A stretch of DNA of 64,000 nt from Rummeliibacillus suwonensis (lineage in GTDB: Bacteria; Bacillota; Bacilli; Bacillales_A; Planococcaceae): positions 1,269,345 through 1,333,344 of the forward strand of contig NZ_VCBL01000001.1 in the NCBI RefSeq assembly GCF_007896435.1, in the 5' to 3' direction. Of the stretch, positions 1 through 9,377 are shown piece by piece. How positions within the stretch are numbered: the stretch's first letter is position 1; each line of letters opens with the position of its first letter. Both the position numbers and the translations under genes were made by a program. Under the pieces are notes generated by a model. The model was not told the origin of the DNA. It saw nothing but the letters and a program-made list of their open reading frames with translations, and did not search any database.

Positions 1-444
1 GTAGAAACTGCAGATATACTTTGGGGCAAGTACATGCAAGAATTTTTAGATACTGTCTCAGTATTCGACGGCATCTTAGATACTCTGAAGAGTTTAAGAG
101 CGTTAAATATTCCAATGGGTCTAGTAACATCGAAAACCAAACGAGAGATTGATAATGATTTTTCTAAGTTCGGATTGAATGACTTTTTTCTTCATATTAT
201 TTGTGCAGATGATACTGTAAAACATAAACCTAATCCTGAACCTTTATTAAAATACTTAAAAGTTTCTCAAACAGAAGCTAAAGAAGCTATTTATATTGGA
301 GACACTAATTACGATTTGGAGTGCGCAAGAGATGCTCGTATTGATTTCGCGCTAGCTTTGTGGGGATGCCAAAAACCGGAAGAAGTAAATGCATTCTTAA
401 ACTTAAGTCATCCAAAAGAAATAATTAAATTAATTGAAATATAA
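1..444 (+). CDS. HAD-family phosphatase, 5' end outside the window
   Basis: The reading frame is open from base 1 through the first internal ATG (34), so the gene begins upstream and only its C-terminal part is seen. The visible part has the later HAD motifs: LVTSKTKREID (motif II S/T, with the motif III Lys further on in KHKPNPEP) and IYIGDTNYDLECARDA (motif IV, acidic pair GD...D). The N-terminal DxDGT nucleophile is not in the window. The layout is that of phosphoglycolate phosphatase or PpaX-like small phosphatases. The gene lies 9 bp before the dehydrogenase and runs in the same direction as a cyclitol pathway, so dephosphorylation of a cyclitol 7-phosphate is a reasonable inference, not shown by sequence alone. 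Confidence 0.8.
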   Translation, partial: VETADILWGKYMQEFLDTVSVFDGILDTLKSLRALNIPMGLVTSKTKREIDNDFSKFGLNDFFLHIICADDTVKHKPNPEPLLKYLKVSQTEAKEAIYIGDTNYDLECARDARIDFALALWGCQKPEEVNAFLNLSHPKEIIKLIEI

Positions 445-453
445 GGTGGTTAA

Positions 454-770
454 ATGAAATTATTAAACAGAGAAGCAAGGGTAAATAGTAAAAAGCAAAT
501 AATATTTACTGAGGCATATGAGAATAACTTCGAAGATCATTTAATATTAAAGACCAAATATGTAGGAATATGTACTTCAGATTGTAAAAATTATTTATAT
601 AATGACAGATCATATTTTGGCCATGAGCTTGTTGGAGAAGTATTAATAGATTTTGAAGACTTTCAAAAGGGTGATCATGTGGTTGTTTTTCATAAGCATG
701 GTTGCATGAAATGTAGTAAATGTTCAACCGATAGTAACTTATGCAGCTCTCCTAATTCAGTTCCAGTAGG
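454..770 (+). pseudogene. Zinc-type medium-chain dehydrogenase, 5' part (interrupted by IS21)
   Basis: This is the N-terminal third of an MDR/alcohol-dehydrogenase-like protein. A GroES-like fold is indicated by GICTSDCKNY (catalytic Cys) and FGHELVGEV (His-Glu of the catalytic zinc site). A structural-zinc loop follows, C-x2-C-x2-C-x6-C (the last spacing is 7 in most relatives). The frame leads into the IS21 element at 771 and would end at a stop inside it (817-819). Removing the IS and one copy of the 8-bp duplication restores a continuous frame into 3225-3867 and gives a protein of about 319 residues, normal for the family. Related dehydrogenases reduce cyclitols in C7N pathways, so loss here probably blocks one step. 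RBS AAGGTGG lies just before the ATG. Confidence 0.88.
763..770. repeat. Target-site duplication, left copy (IS21)
   Basis: CCAGTAGG lies directly before the left end of the element (TGTTTTTTGC at 771) and is repeated exactly at 3217-3224 after its right end. An 8-bp duplication lies in the range known for IS21-family elements. Confidence 0.93.
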
Positions 771-840
771 TGTTTTTTGCAAGCAAAAAGTGCAGAAAAT
801 TGCAGAGAAATTTACATAGGCTTGCAGCTTTTCTTTTACA

Positions 841-3068
<2,228 letters not shown>

Positions 3069-3216
3069 CGCTAGCATCCTTTCATGTCCTCCTACTGTTG
3101 TGGTCTCTCAATCAATACAGTAGGGAATTATTATGGGGCTGGCAAGCCTTTTTTTATGCAGTTGAGTTCTGCACAAATTTCTCGCAAACCTCTGTACTTT
3201 TATTTTGCAATAAACA

Positions 3217-3867
3217 CCAGTAGGATTTAAGCGTTATCTTCAAATACCTAAACAAAGTATTCCATATTCAGTTTATAAACTACCAAATCAAGTAGATTAT
3301 AAGGAATTTGTATTTTTAGATTCGTTTAGCTGCGTATGGCACGGTCTAAAAAAGATAAATTTTAATCAAGTTCATTCAATTTTGATTACAGGAACAGGTT
3401 TTATGGCAATCCTTTTTGCCCTGGTATTATACGAAAAAAATATGTCAATAGATTTATTTGGTACAAATAGAAAAAAGAACGAATTAATTGAGAGAAATCT
3501 TCCTAACTTCAGCCTTTTAAAAAATGTGAATGAGTTTAAAGAATATGATCTGGTTATAGAAACCACTGGAAAAAAAGATGTATTAGAAAACGTGGTCAAG
3601 TTCATGAAACCCAAAAGTCAATTGTTGTGTTTTAGTAATTTTAAAGAGGACATAAACATAACTGCACTTAGGGAAGATGAGATCTCCATTCTTTTCTCTA
3701 AACATACAACTAAAGATGATATTTATGAAAGCATATACTGGGTGCAGAAAAATAATAAAGTAATAAATTCACTAATTACTACATTTTATAGTTTAGATTC
3801 CCTAGAAGAAATAATTAATCAAACACTTACCAATAAGATTATTAGAGGTGTTATAAAACTTGAATAA
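3217..3867 (+). pseudogene. Zinc-type medium-chain dehydrogenase, 3' part
   Basis: From 3225 the frame reads on from the interrupted gene at 454-770 (…VPVG|FKRYLQIP…). It includes ILITGTGFMAILFALVLYEK, a Rossmann nucleotide-binding segment in which the usual GxGxxG is GTGFMA, so it may be weak or unusual. The end overlaps the cupin start by 8 bp. Bases 3217-3224 are the right copy of the IS21 target duplication. An ATG at 3382 could in principle start a fragment lacking the catalytic domain, but no convincing ribosome site precedes it. Confidence 0.87.
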
Positions 3868-4201
3868 CATTTTTCAAATGAAAAAGATTTTAGAAAATAG
3901 CCATAGTGGAGTAGGACATCTGCATAAAGTTAGAGTTTTTGACTCTAGTGATTTTGATACTAATTTAGATTTTATAGATTATGTTGAGATTCCGGAAGGA
4001 GTCACTATAGGGATACATAAACATACTGAAAATGAAGAAATTTATTTTATTTTTGAGGGAAATGGCATTATGACTGTAGAGAACAAAGAGGTAGGAGTTA
4101 AAAAAGGAGATATTATGGTTAATCCGGTATTTGGTACTCATGGATTAAGAAATAATACCTCCGCAATACTAAAGGTACTTATATTCCAAGTTAGTTTATA
4201 G
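3860..4201 (+). CDS. Small single-domain cupin protein
   Basis: Protein of 113 residues with both cupin_2 motifs: motif 1 G-x5-H-K-H-x4-E-x6-G (GVTIGIHKHTENEEIYFIFEGNG region) and motif 2 GDIMVNPVFGTHGLRNN, giving a likely 3-His/1-Glu metal site. The proposed TTG start at 3860 has AGAGGTG about ten bases upstream and overlaps the dehydrogenase end; ATG 3878 is an alternative. It sits between the dehydrogenase and the cyclase in a tightly packed operon, so an epimerase, isomerase or dehydratase role on a cyclitol intermediate is plausible. The sequence alone does not fix the reaction. Confidence 0.83.
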   Translation: MNNIFQMKKILENSHSGVGHLHKVRVFDSSDFDTNLDFIDYVEIPEGVTIGIHKHTENEEIYFIFEGNGIMTVENKEVGVKKGDIMVNPVFGTHGLRNNTSAILKVLIFQVSL

Positions 4202-4213
4202 GGAGTGGTCTAT

Positions 4214-5401
4214 ATGGTGAATGAAAATTTCGTTAAAGTTTATAACTCAACTATAGTAACAAAAAGTTCAAAAGATATTTTTTTTAATATTCATATGATT
4301 GAAAACTTATTCTCTTTGGAAAATAATCATTTATACGATACCTGTAGAGATAAAAAACTACTAGTGGTAATTTCTGAAACTGTTCATCAATTGTATTCTG
4401 AAAAGATTTATAAATATTTTAAATACAATTTCCCTGAGGATGCAGTGAGAATCATAACTATTAAAACTACCGAAGAGAACAAAAATATGGATAACGTATT
4501 ATCAATATGCAAAGCCGGCAAAGAATTTGGGCTAGATAGAAGAGCTTTTATGATAGGAATAGGTGGGGGTATTTTACTTGATATGGTTGGCTTTGCTGCT
4601 TCCATGTATAAGAGAAAATTAAACTATATTCGTATTCCAACTACACTAGTAGGACAAATAGACGCCGGAATCGGTATTAAAACTTCGGTTAATTTTCGTC
4701 AATCTAAAAATTTCATAGGTTCTTACCATCCTCCGTTCGCTGTATTTAATGATATTAGCTTACTAAAAACTTTACATCCTGAAGAATTAAAATGTGGATT
4801 AGCTGAAATCATTAAGATGGGAATCATTGTTGATAAGGAACTTTTTGAAAGAATTGAATCCGACAAGAATACGCTAGCTGAACAGTGTGATGAGGTTAAT
4901 AAGAATTCGTATCAAAAGATTAACCATATGGCAATAGTAGATATGCTGAATCAACTAGTTGTTAACTTTTATGAAGATGATCTTGAAAGATTAGTAGATT
5001 TTGGACACACCTTCAGCCCATTTATAGAAGAATTTACAAATTATGAAGTAAAACATGGGCTAGCAGTAGCGATGGACATTGCTATATCAACTGAAATCTC
5101 TTATCTCTTAGGGAAAATCGATCAAAGTAGTAAAGAACGTATATTAAATTTAATCTTAGATTTAGGAATGGACATTTATGATAGTTCAATTTATCATACG
5201 GATTTGATTTATAAATCACTCGACAATGTTGTTCTCCATAGAGGGAATAACTTAAATCTAGTAATACCTATCCAGATAGGAGAGGCAAGATTCATTAAAG
5301 ATAAAGAAACTATTTCTAAGCAATTGTTAAAGCAAGCATGTGAAAACCTTGAGGTGTATCAGGATGAATTTAAAAGCAAAAGAATTTTATTTAGTATTTG
5401 A
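4214..5401 (+). CDS. Sugar-phosphate cyclase, 2-epi-5-epi-valiolone synthase (EEVS) type
   Basis: Member of the dehydroquinate-synthase superfamily, 395 residues from ATG 4214 (GGGAGTGG ribosome site; GTG 4205 overlaps that site). NAD-binding GGG(ILLD) lies near residues 117-123, followed by IPTTLVGQIDAGIGIKTSVN and the metal/catalytic segment VDFGHTFSP (D262, H265). A His-Arg pair (H342) lies near the C-terminus. DFGHTFSP with Asp before FGH, and the distal His, match EEVS enzymes. Desmethyl-4-deoxygadusol synthases have AYGHTWSP, DOI synthases EYGHTIGH and DHQ synthases NLGHTFGH. The expected reaction is cyclisation of sedoheptulose 7-phosphate to the C7 cyclitol with cobalt or zinc and NAD. 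The gene is inside the operon; the next gene overlaps its 3' end. Confidence 0.85.
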   Translation: MVNENFVKVYNSTIVTKSSKDIFFNIHMIENLFSLENNHLYDTCRDKKLLVVISETVHQLYSEKIYKYFKYNFPEDAVRIITIKTTEENKNMDNVLSICKAGKEFGLDRRAFMIGIGGGILLDMVGFAASMYKRKLNYIRIPTTLVGQIDAGIGIKTSVNFRQSKNFIGSYHPPFAVFNDISLLKTLHPEELKCGLAEIIKMGIIVDKELFERIESDKNTLAEQCDEVNKNSYQKINHMAIVDMLNQLVVNFYEDDLERLVDFGHTFSPFIEEFTNYEVKHGLAVAMDIAISTEISYLLGKIDQSSKERILNLILDLGMDIYDSSIYHTDLIYKSLDNVVLHRGNNLNLVIPIQIGEARFIKDKETISKQLLKQACENLEVYQDEFKSKRILFSI

Positions 5402-6380
5402 TATTGGTGGGACTTCATTTAGAGTAGGAATATTTGACACACAATTTAATATGATTGAGAATAAAAAGTTTGACTCGATAAATTTTTTGAACTCACAAGA
5501 GTCGTCAATCTCAGCGATTCAAGAAAATACGGTAACTTCCATTATTAATGAATATACTCTCCATACTGATAAAGGATATCTTATTAAAGAAATTTGTATT
5601 GGTTTTCCAGGACCTATTAATAACAAGGGAGAAGTAATACAAGCACCTACACTTTGGGGTCCGTTTGATAATCCTTTTCCACTTTACAAGGAGTTAACAA
5701 ATAGAATACCATCTACTTCTATTCATATAATAAATGATCTTACAGCTGCTGGATGGCGTTATATAAACACTAATAAAGGTAATTTCTGCTTAATAACAGT
5801 ATCTTCAGGAGTAGGCAACAAAGTGTTTTGGAATAAAAGATCGTTGATTTCTAACATGGGAGACGGAGGGGAACTAGGCCATTATTATTTCGGTGGGGAA
5901 TACAAAGATTTTTTATGTGATTGTGGGGAAAAAGGGCATGTTGGAGCAATTGCATCAGGTCGTGGAGTAGAAAAAATAGCTTATGATCTTATTCAAAAAG
6001 GGCATGAATTGCATAAAATCTCTATGTATAAAAATCAAGAGAAAATTAGTACTTATGAATTGAATGAGGGTTTAAGAAATTCTGATAAATTTTGTGAATT
6101 AATTTTGAAGAAGGGTACTTATCCTATTGCCAAAAGTATTAATTATTTACATTCCACAATTGGTATCAATCAATATGTAATTATCGGAGGTTTTGCATGT
6201 AGTGTTGGAGAAACCTATATCAACTATATAAAGGAACATCTTAAAAACATGGGTATTTTCGGAAAATCAGATACAGACATAGATAAAATGGTTTCTCTAG
6301 GGAAGGATGACGATTTAAATGGACTATACGGTATGGCTCAATATATAAAATATCTTAATAAAGAGGTGGTATTACTATGA
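5364..6380 (+). CDS. ROK-family sugar/cyclitol kinase
   Basis: Protein of 338 residues with the ROK phosphate-binding motif VFDIGGTS (about residues 11-18), the catalytic-Asp segment IINDLTAAGW, GGELGHYYF and a zinc loop CDCGEKGH (C185, C187). In typical ROK kinases the last ligand of that loop is Cys; here it is His192. ATG 5364 is preferred (GAGGTG seven bases upstream) over GTG 5340, giving a 38-bp overlap with the cyclase gene, which suggests translational coupling. ROK-type kinases ValC and AcbM phosphorylate C7 cyclitols at O-7, and this gene is placed directly after an EEVS-type gene, so a cyclitol 7-kinase is the best inference; a glucokinase is the alternative. Confidence 0.82.
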   Translation: MNLKAKEFYLVFDIGGTSFRVGIFDTQFNMIENKKFDSINFLNSQESSISAIQENTVTSIINEYTLHTDKGYLIKEICIGFPGPINNKGEVIQAPTLWGPFDNPFPLYKELTNRIPSTSIHIINDLTAAGWRYINTNKGNFCLITVSSGVGNKVFWNKRSLISNMGDGGELGHYYFGGEYKDFLCDCGEKGHVGAIASGRGVEKIAYDLIQKGHELHKISMYKNQEKISTYELNEGLRNSDKFCELILKKGTYPIAKSINYLHSTIGINQYVIIGGFACSVGETYINYIKEHLKNMGIFGKSDTDIDKMVSLGKDDDLNGLYGMAQYIKYLNKEVVLL

Positions 6381-7624
6381 AGATTAATGAAAAATATTCT
6401 AAATATCTAGCTAAAAATACCTGGCCAGATATAAATACACAACCAATTCAAAAAGGGGAAGGTATCTATTTTTGGGATATAGATAACAACAAATTTACTG
6501 ATTTCTCAAGCCAAACTTTGAATTTGCTCTTAGGACAATGTCATCCAAGTATTGTAGAAGCAATTCAATCACAGGCCTCAACTTTGACTTATGCATCTAG
6601 CAGATTCTCTAGTTTACCTTACTTAAAAACTGCTGAAGCTTTGGTAAGTATTTCTCCAAAAGGATTTAATAAGGTAAATATTAAAATGTGTGATGGTTCT
6701 GATGCTAACGAAGCAGCTATTAAAACTGCTAAAAAGTATACAGGAAAATCAGGAATTATTTCATTTAATAAAGGCCACACTGGTCAGACGACCCAGACTA
6801 TTCAGCTTAGGGGATATATGAGAGATCCTGAGATTTTTATAGGAAATGTAGAAGATGTTGTCTTTTCCGATTGGCCAAAATGTGAAACTTCGGAAGATTA
6901 TATAGAGAGTTTAGACGATATCAAACTAAAAGTGAAAGAACATGGAAATATAGCAGCAATCTTAGTGGATCCAATGATGGTAAATGCCGGAGTTTTAGTT
7001 AATGAAGGAACTGGAGGTTTTCTAAAGGGAATCCAAGAAATTTGTAAAGAAAACGATTGTCTATTCATATTGGATGAAAATCAAAGTTTTGGTTGGGTAC
7101 CTCAATTATTTGCTACTAATTATTATGGTATATCACCTGACATCATTACAATGGGTAAAGGCTTATCAGCTGGGCATCCGTTAGCAGGTATTTTAATTAA
7201 AGAAAAATATGACGGTTATCTAAAATACAACGATGCAGATTTTACTCATGGTGGACATGCATTGACTTGTGCTGCAGCATTGGCGTGTATAAATGAATTA
7301 AAAAACACAGACTTTCATATCGAAGAGAAAGAGAAGGTTATTAAACAAAGACTTAAAGCCCTTCAAGAGAAAACAGAGATTGATATAACATACCGAGGTA
7401 TTGGTTTGATTCACGGAATTACCTTTGAGAATAATGATTTTGAAACAAGTGAGAATAGAGCAAAAATAGTATATTCCTATCTAATGGATAAAGGAATTTT
7501 TACACGACTATTTGAGAATAAAATTATATTAAAACCTTCAATTATTGTAACAGAAGCTCAAATTAATGAGGTATTTGATGTGCTTCAGGAGGCATTTACT
7601 GAATTAGAGGTTAAATCAGTATGA
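6377..7624 (+). CDS. Class III PLP aminotransferase (glutamate-1-semialdehyde aminotransferase-like)
   Basis: Protein of 415 residues of fold type I. FSSQTLNLLLGQCHPSIVEA marks the N-terminal region, CDGSDANEAAIKTAKKYTGK the phosphate-binding region, LDENQSFGW the Asp that pairs with the pyridine nitrogen (D233), and ITMGKGLSAGHPLAG the Schiff-base Lys (K261). The ATG overlaps the kinase stop (ATGA). ValM, the aminotransferase of the validamycin pathway, belongs to this GSA-like class, so amination of a cyclitol ketone (possibly phosphorylated) is the likely role. This is the step that would make the product a C7N aminocyclitol. Full length, no anomalies. Confidence 0.85.
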   Translation: MKINEKYSKYLAKNTWPDINTQPIQKGEGIYFWDIDNNKFTDFSSQTLNLLLGQCHPSIVEAIQSQASTLTYASSRFSSLPYLKTAEALVSISPKGFNKVNIKMCDGSDANEAAIKTAKKYTGKSGIISFNKGHTGQTTQTIQLRGYMRDPEIFIGNVEDVVFSDWPKCETSEDYIESLDDIKLKVKEHGNIAAILVDPMMVNAGVLVNEGTGGFLKGIQEICKENDCLFILDENQSFGWVPQLFATNYYGISPDIITMGKGLSAGHPLAGILIKEKYDGYLKYNDADFTHGGHALTCAAALACINELKNTDFHIEEKEKVIKQRLKALQEKTEIDITYRGIGLIHGITFENNDFETSENRAKIVYSYLMDKGIFTRLFENKIILKPSIIVTEAQINEVFDVLQEAFTELEVKSV

Positions 7625-8550
7625 AGTTAGGCTTATTTACCCGGGTTTATCAAGACTTAGAAATTGAAGAGGCTTTTCCAAAGATTATGGAACACGGTAT
7701 AGAATATATCGAAGTTGTTTCTAATAGAGGAAGTAAACATCTCGACTTAGATAAGGCTCTAACCAAAGATTACTTTAATAATTATACAAATGTTTTACAA
7801 AAAAATAGTTTGAAAATTTCTGCTTTAACTATTCATAGAGATTCTCAGCTTGTATTAGGGCCACATGGAGCGGCAACTCAACGATTTTACCCGGGGAGTG
7901 CTGAGGAACAAATTGAATATGGAATAAAGAGAGCAAAATTAGCTGCTGATGTTGCCAAAGAATATGGCGTCTCACAGGTTATCGGTTATTTAGGATGTCA
8001 AAATTTCTCAGACTATTATCCTTGGCCAAATAAAGACGGATGGGATAACCAATTAAAAATGGCTTATGAGAGGTGGATGCCAATTCTCGAATACTATGAG
8101 AAACAGGGAGTAGTTTTTGCTCACGAAGTAGGTCCTCAGCAAATAGCATATGATATTGAAACAACAATTAGGGTAACCGAATTACTTGATAGTAATTTAT
8201 TAAAACTATGTTTGGATCCTTCAAATATGATTTTAATGGGTGTTAATCCTGAATTATTTATTGAACATTTAGGAGAAAAGATAGTAAATGTACATGGTAA
8301 GGACGCAGAAATCACTTATAAACATCCATTTTCAGGTTCATTACCGCATGGGGATCTGTCAAGGCCAGATAGAGGAATTAGATTCAGAATTCCTGGTTGG
8401 GGAGATGTTCAATGGAAAAAAGTATTATCTGCCCTTAAACTGATAGGCTACAATCAAATGATTAGCATTGAATTTGAAGATCCTATTGTTTCAGAAGAAG
8501 AAGGCGTGAAGAAGAGTATTGATTATCTGAAGCCTTTATTATTCGAATAA
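7621..8550 (+). CDS. Sugar-phosphate isomerase/epimerase (AP endonuclease family 2 fold)
   Basis: TIM-barrel protein of 309 residues. Metal ligands expected for the family are visible in order: HEVGP (E169), LDPSNM (D199), NVHGKD (H225) and SIEFED (E284). It overlaps the aminotransferase stop (ATGA) and is the last gene of the tightly coupled block, followed by a dyad at 8562-8617. In the acarbose pathway a 2-epimerase acts on the C7 cyclitol phosphate after the kinase, and this protein could fill that role. Relatives also include inosose dehydratases and xylose-isomerase-like enzymes, so the substrate is inferred only from context. Confidence 0.8.
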   Translation: MKLGLFTRVYQDLEIEEAFPKIMEHGIEYIEVVSNRGSKHLDLDKALTKDYFNNYTNVLQKNSLKISALTIHRDSQLVLGPHGAATQRFYPGSAEEQIEYGIKRAKLAADVAKEYGVSQVIGYLGCQNFSDYYPWPNKDGWDNQLKMAYERWMPILEYYEKQGVVFAHEVGPQQIAYDIETTIRVTELLDSNLLKLCLDPSNMILMGVNPELFIEHLGEKIVNVHGKDAEITYKHPFSGSLPHGDLSRPDRGIRFRIPGWGDVQWKKVLSALKLIGYNQMISIEFEDPIVSEEEGVKKSIDYLKPLLFE

Positions 8551-8561
8551 AATAGAAGTTA

Positions 8562-8617
8562 AAATTATGAGTAGTTGTGATCAATAATAGTGAATTGATT
8601 TTAATTACTCATAATTT
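8562..8617. terminator. Long dyad between cyclitol and NRPS blocks
   Basis: Perfect 12-bp arms AAATTATGAGTA (8562-8573) and TACTCATAATTT (8606-8617) enclose a second short pairing (ATCAAT/ATTGAT). There is no clear U-run afterwards, so it may be a weak terminator, a processing hairpin or an operator ahead of the NRPS genes. Confidence 0.45.
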
Positions 8618-8669
8618 ATAACTGTCACATAAGGTAAAAGATTATATAACCTTTAAACAATACTTAGAG

Positions 8670-9344
8670 GTGATAAAAATTATCAATGTATATGCGTGTA
8701 AGTTACCCTTACAAACACTAGTATTAAAAAAAATTAATTGGAAACAAATTAGTGATATAGGTATTTGTGTTAGTAAATATAACCGAAAACAGTTACTTGA
8801 TCAGTATAGATCTTATTATGCTTATCTATTGTTAGACAATGTATTAAACAGTATAGGTGAATTCAAGGGAAGTTACATAACAACCAATAAGTACGGCAGG
8901 CCTATTTTAACCAACCATAATATCAATTATAAAACTATAGATTTTAATATCTCTCATTCAGGGCATTGGATTGTTTTAGCGATTAGTGACAAAAAAATAG
9001 GAATAGATATTGAAGAAATTTTACCCATTAATTTAGATGATTTAGTTCCATTTATTTTTGACGATGATCAAGTTCGATATTTTTGGGAAAACGGGCAAGA
9101 ACCCAGGGAACAATTAAAAGCATTTTATTCGAAATGGGTACAAATAGAATCCTATTTAAAAATGGTTGGAACTGGTCTTTATGGTCTTCAAAAGGGAGGA
9201 CCCGTTATTTGGAAAAATAATAACGGTATATATCAAAAGGAATACAATATCGAAGAAGAATATAAAATGGCGATTTCTTCTGTTTCATTAGATTTACCGA
9301 ACAATATTATTTTTAAGGACTACTTTGAGATATCTAATGAGTGA
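8670..9344 (+). CDS. 4'-phosphopantetheinyl transferase, Sfp type
   Basis: Protein of about 224 residues that would convert the PCP domains of the neighbouring NRPS proteins from apo to holo form. Sfp-family motifs are present in order: YGRPIL, FNISHSGHWIVLAIS, IGIDIEEI (Mg-binding D and E), and FYSKWVQIESYLKMVGTGL. In the last motif the usual W-x-x-K-E-S has Ile in place of Lys. The start is uncertain: GTG 8670 lies inside the only good ribosome site (AGAGGTG, 8666-8672), whose spacing favours initiation around ATT 8679 or ATA 8673. Alignment with Sfp (K-I-Y-G-I-Y near its N-terminus) supports a start within these few codons. Confidence 0.87.
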   Translation: MIKIINVYACKLPLQTLVLKKINWKQISDIGICVSKYNRKQLLDQYRSYYAYLLLDNVLNSIGEFKGSYITTNKYGRPILTNHNINYKTIDFNISHSGHWIVLAISDKKIGIDIEEILPINLDDLVPFIFDDDQVRYFWENGQEPREQLKAFYSKWVQIESYLKMVGTGLYGLQKGGPVIWKNNNGIYQKEYNIEEEYKMAISSVSLDLPNNIIFKDYFEISNE

Positions 9345-9377
9345 AAATTACTTTTTGGACAAGAAAGGTTTGGTATT

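Noticed and set aside
771-819. C-terminal tail of the dehydrogenase ORF (CKQKVQKIAEKFT)
   Set aside because: It is translation of the IS21 left end and not part of the original protein.
4214-5401. 2-deoxy-scyllo-inosose synthase or mycosporine-type cyclase
   Set aside because: The DFGHTFSP segment and distal His match EEVS, not the DOIS or DDGS patterns, and the O-methyltransferase and ATP-grasp partners of mycosporine clusters are absent from the window.
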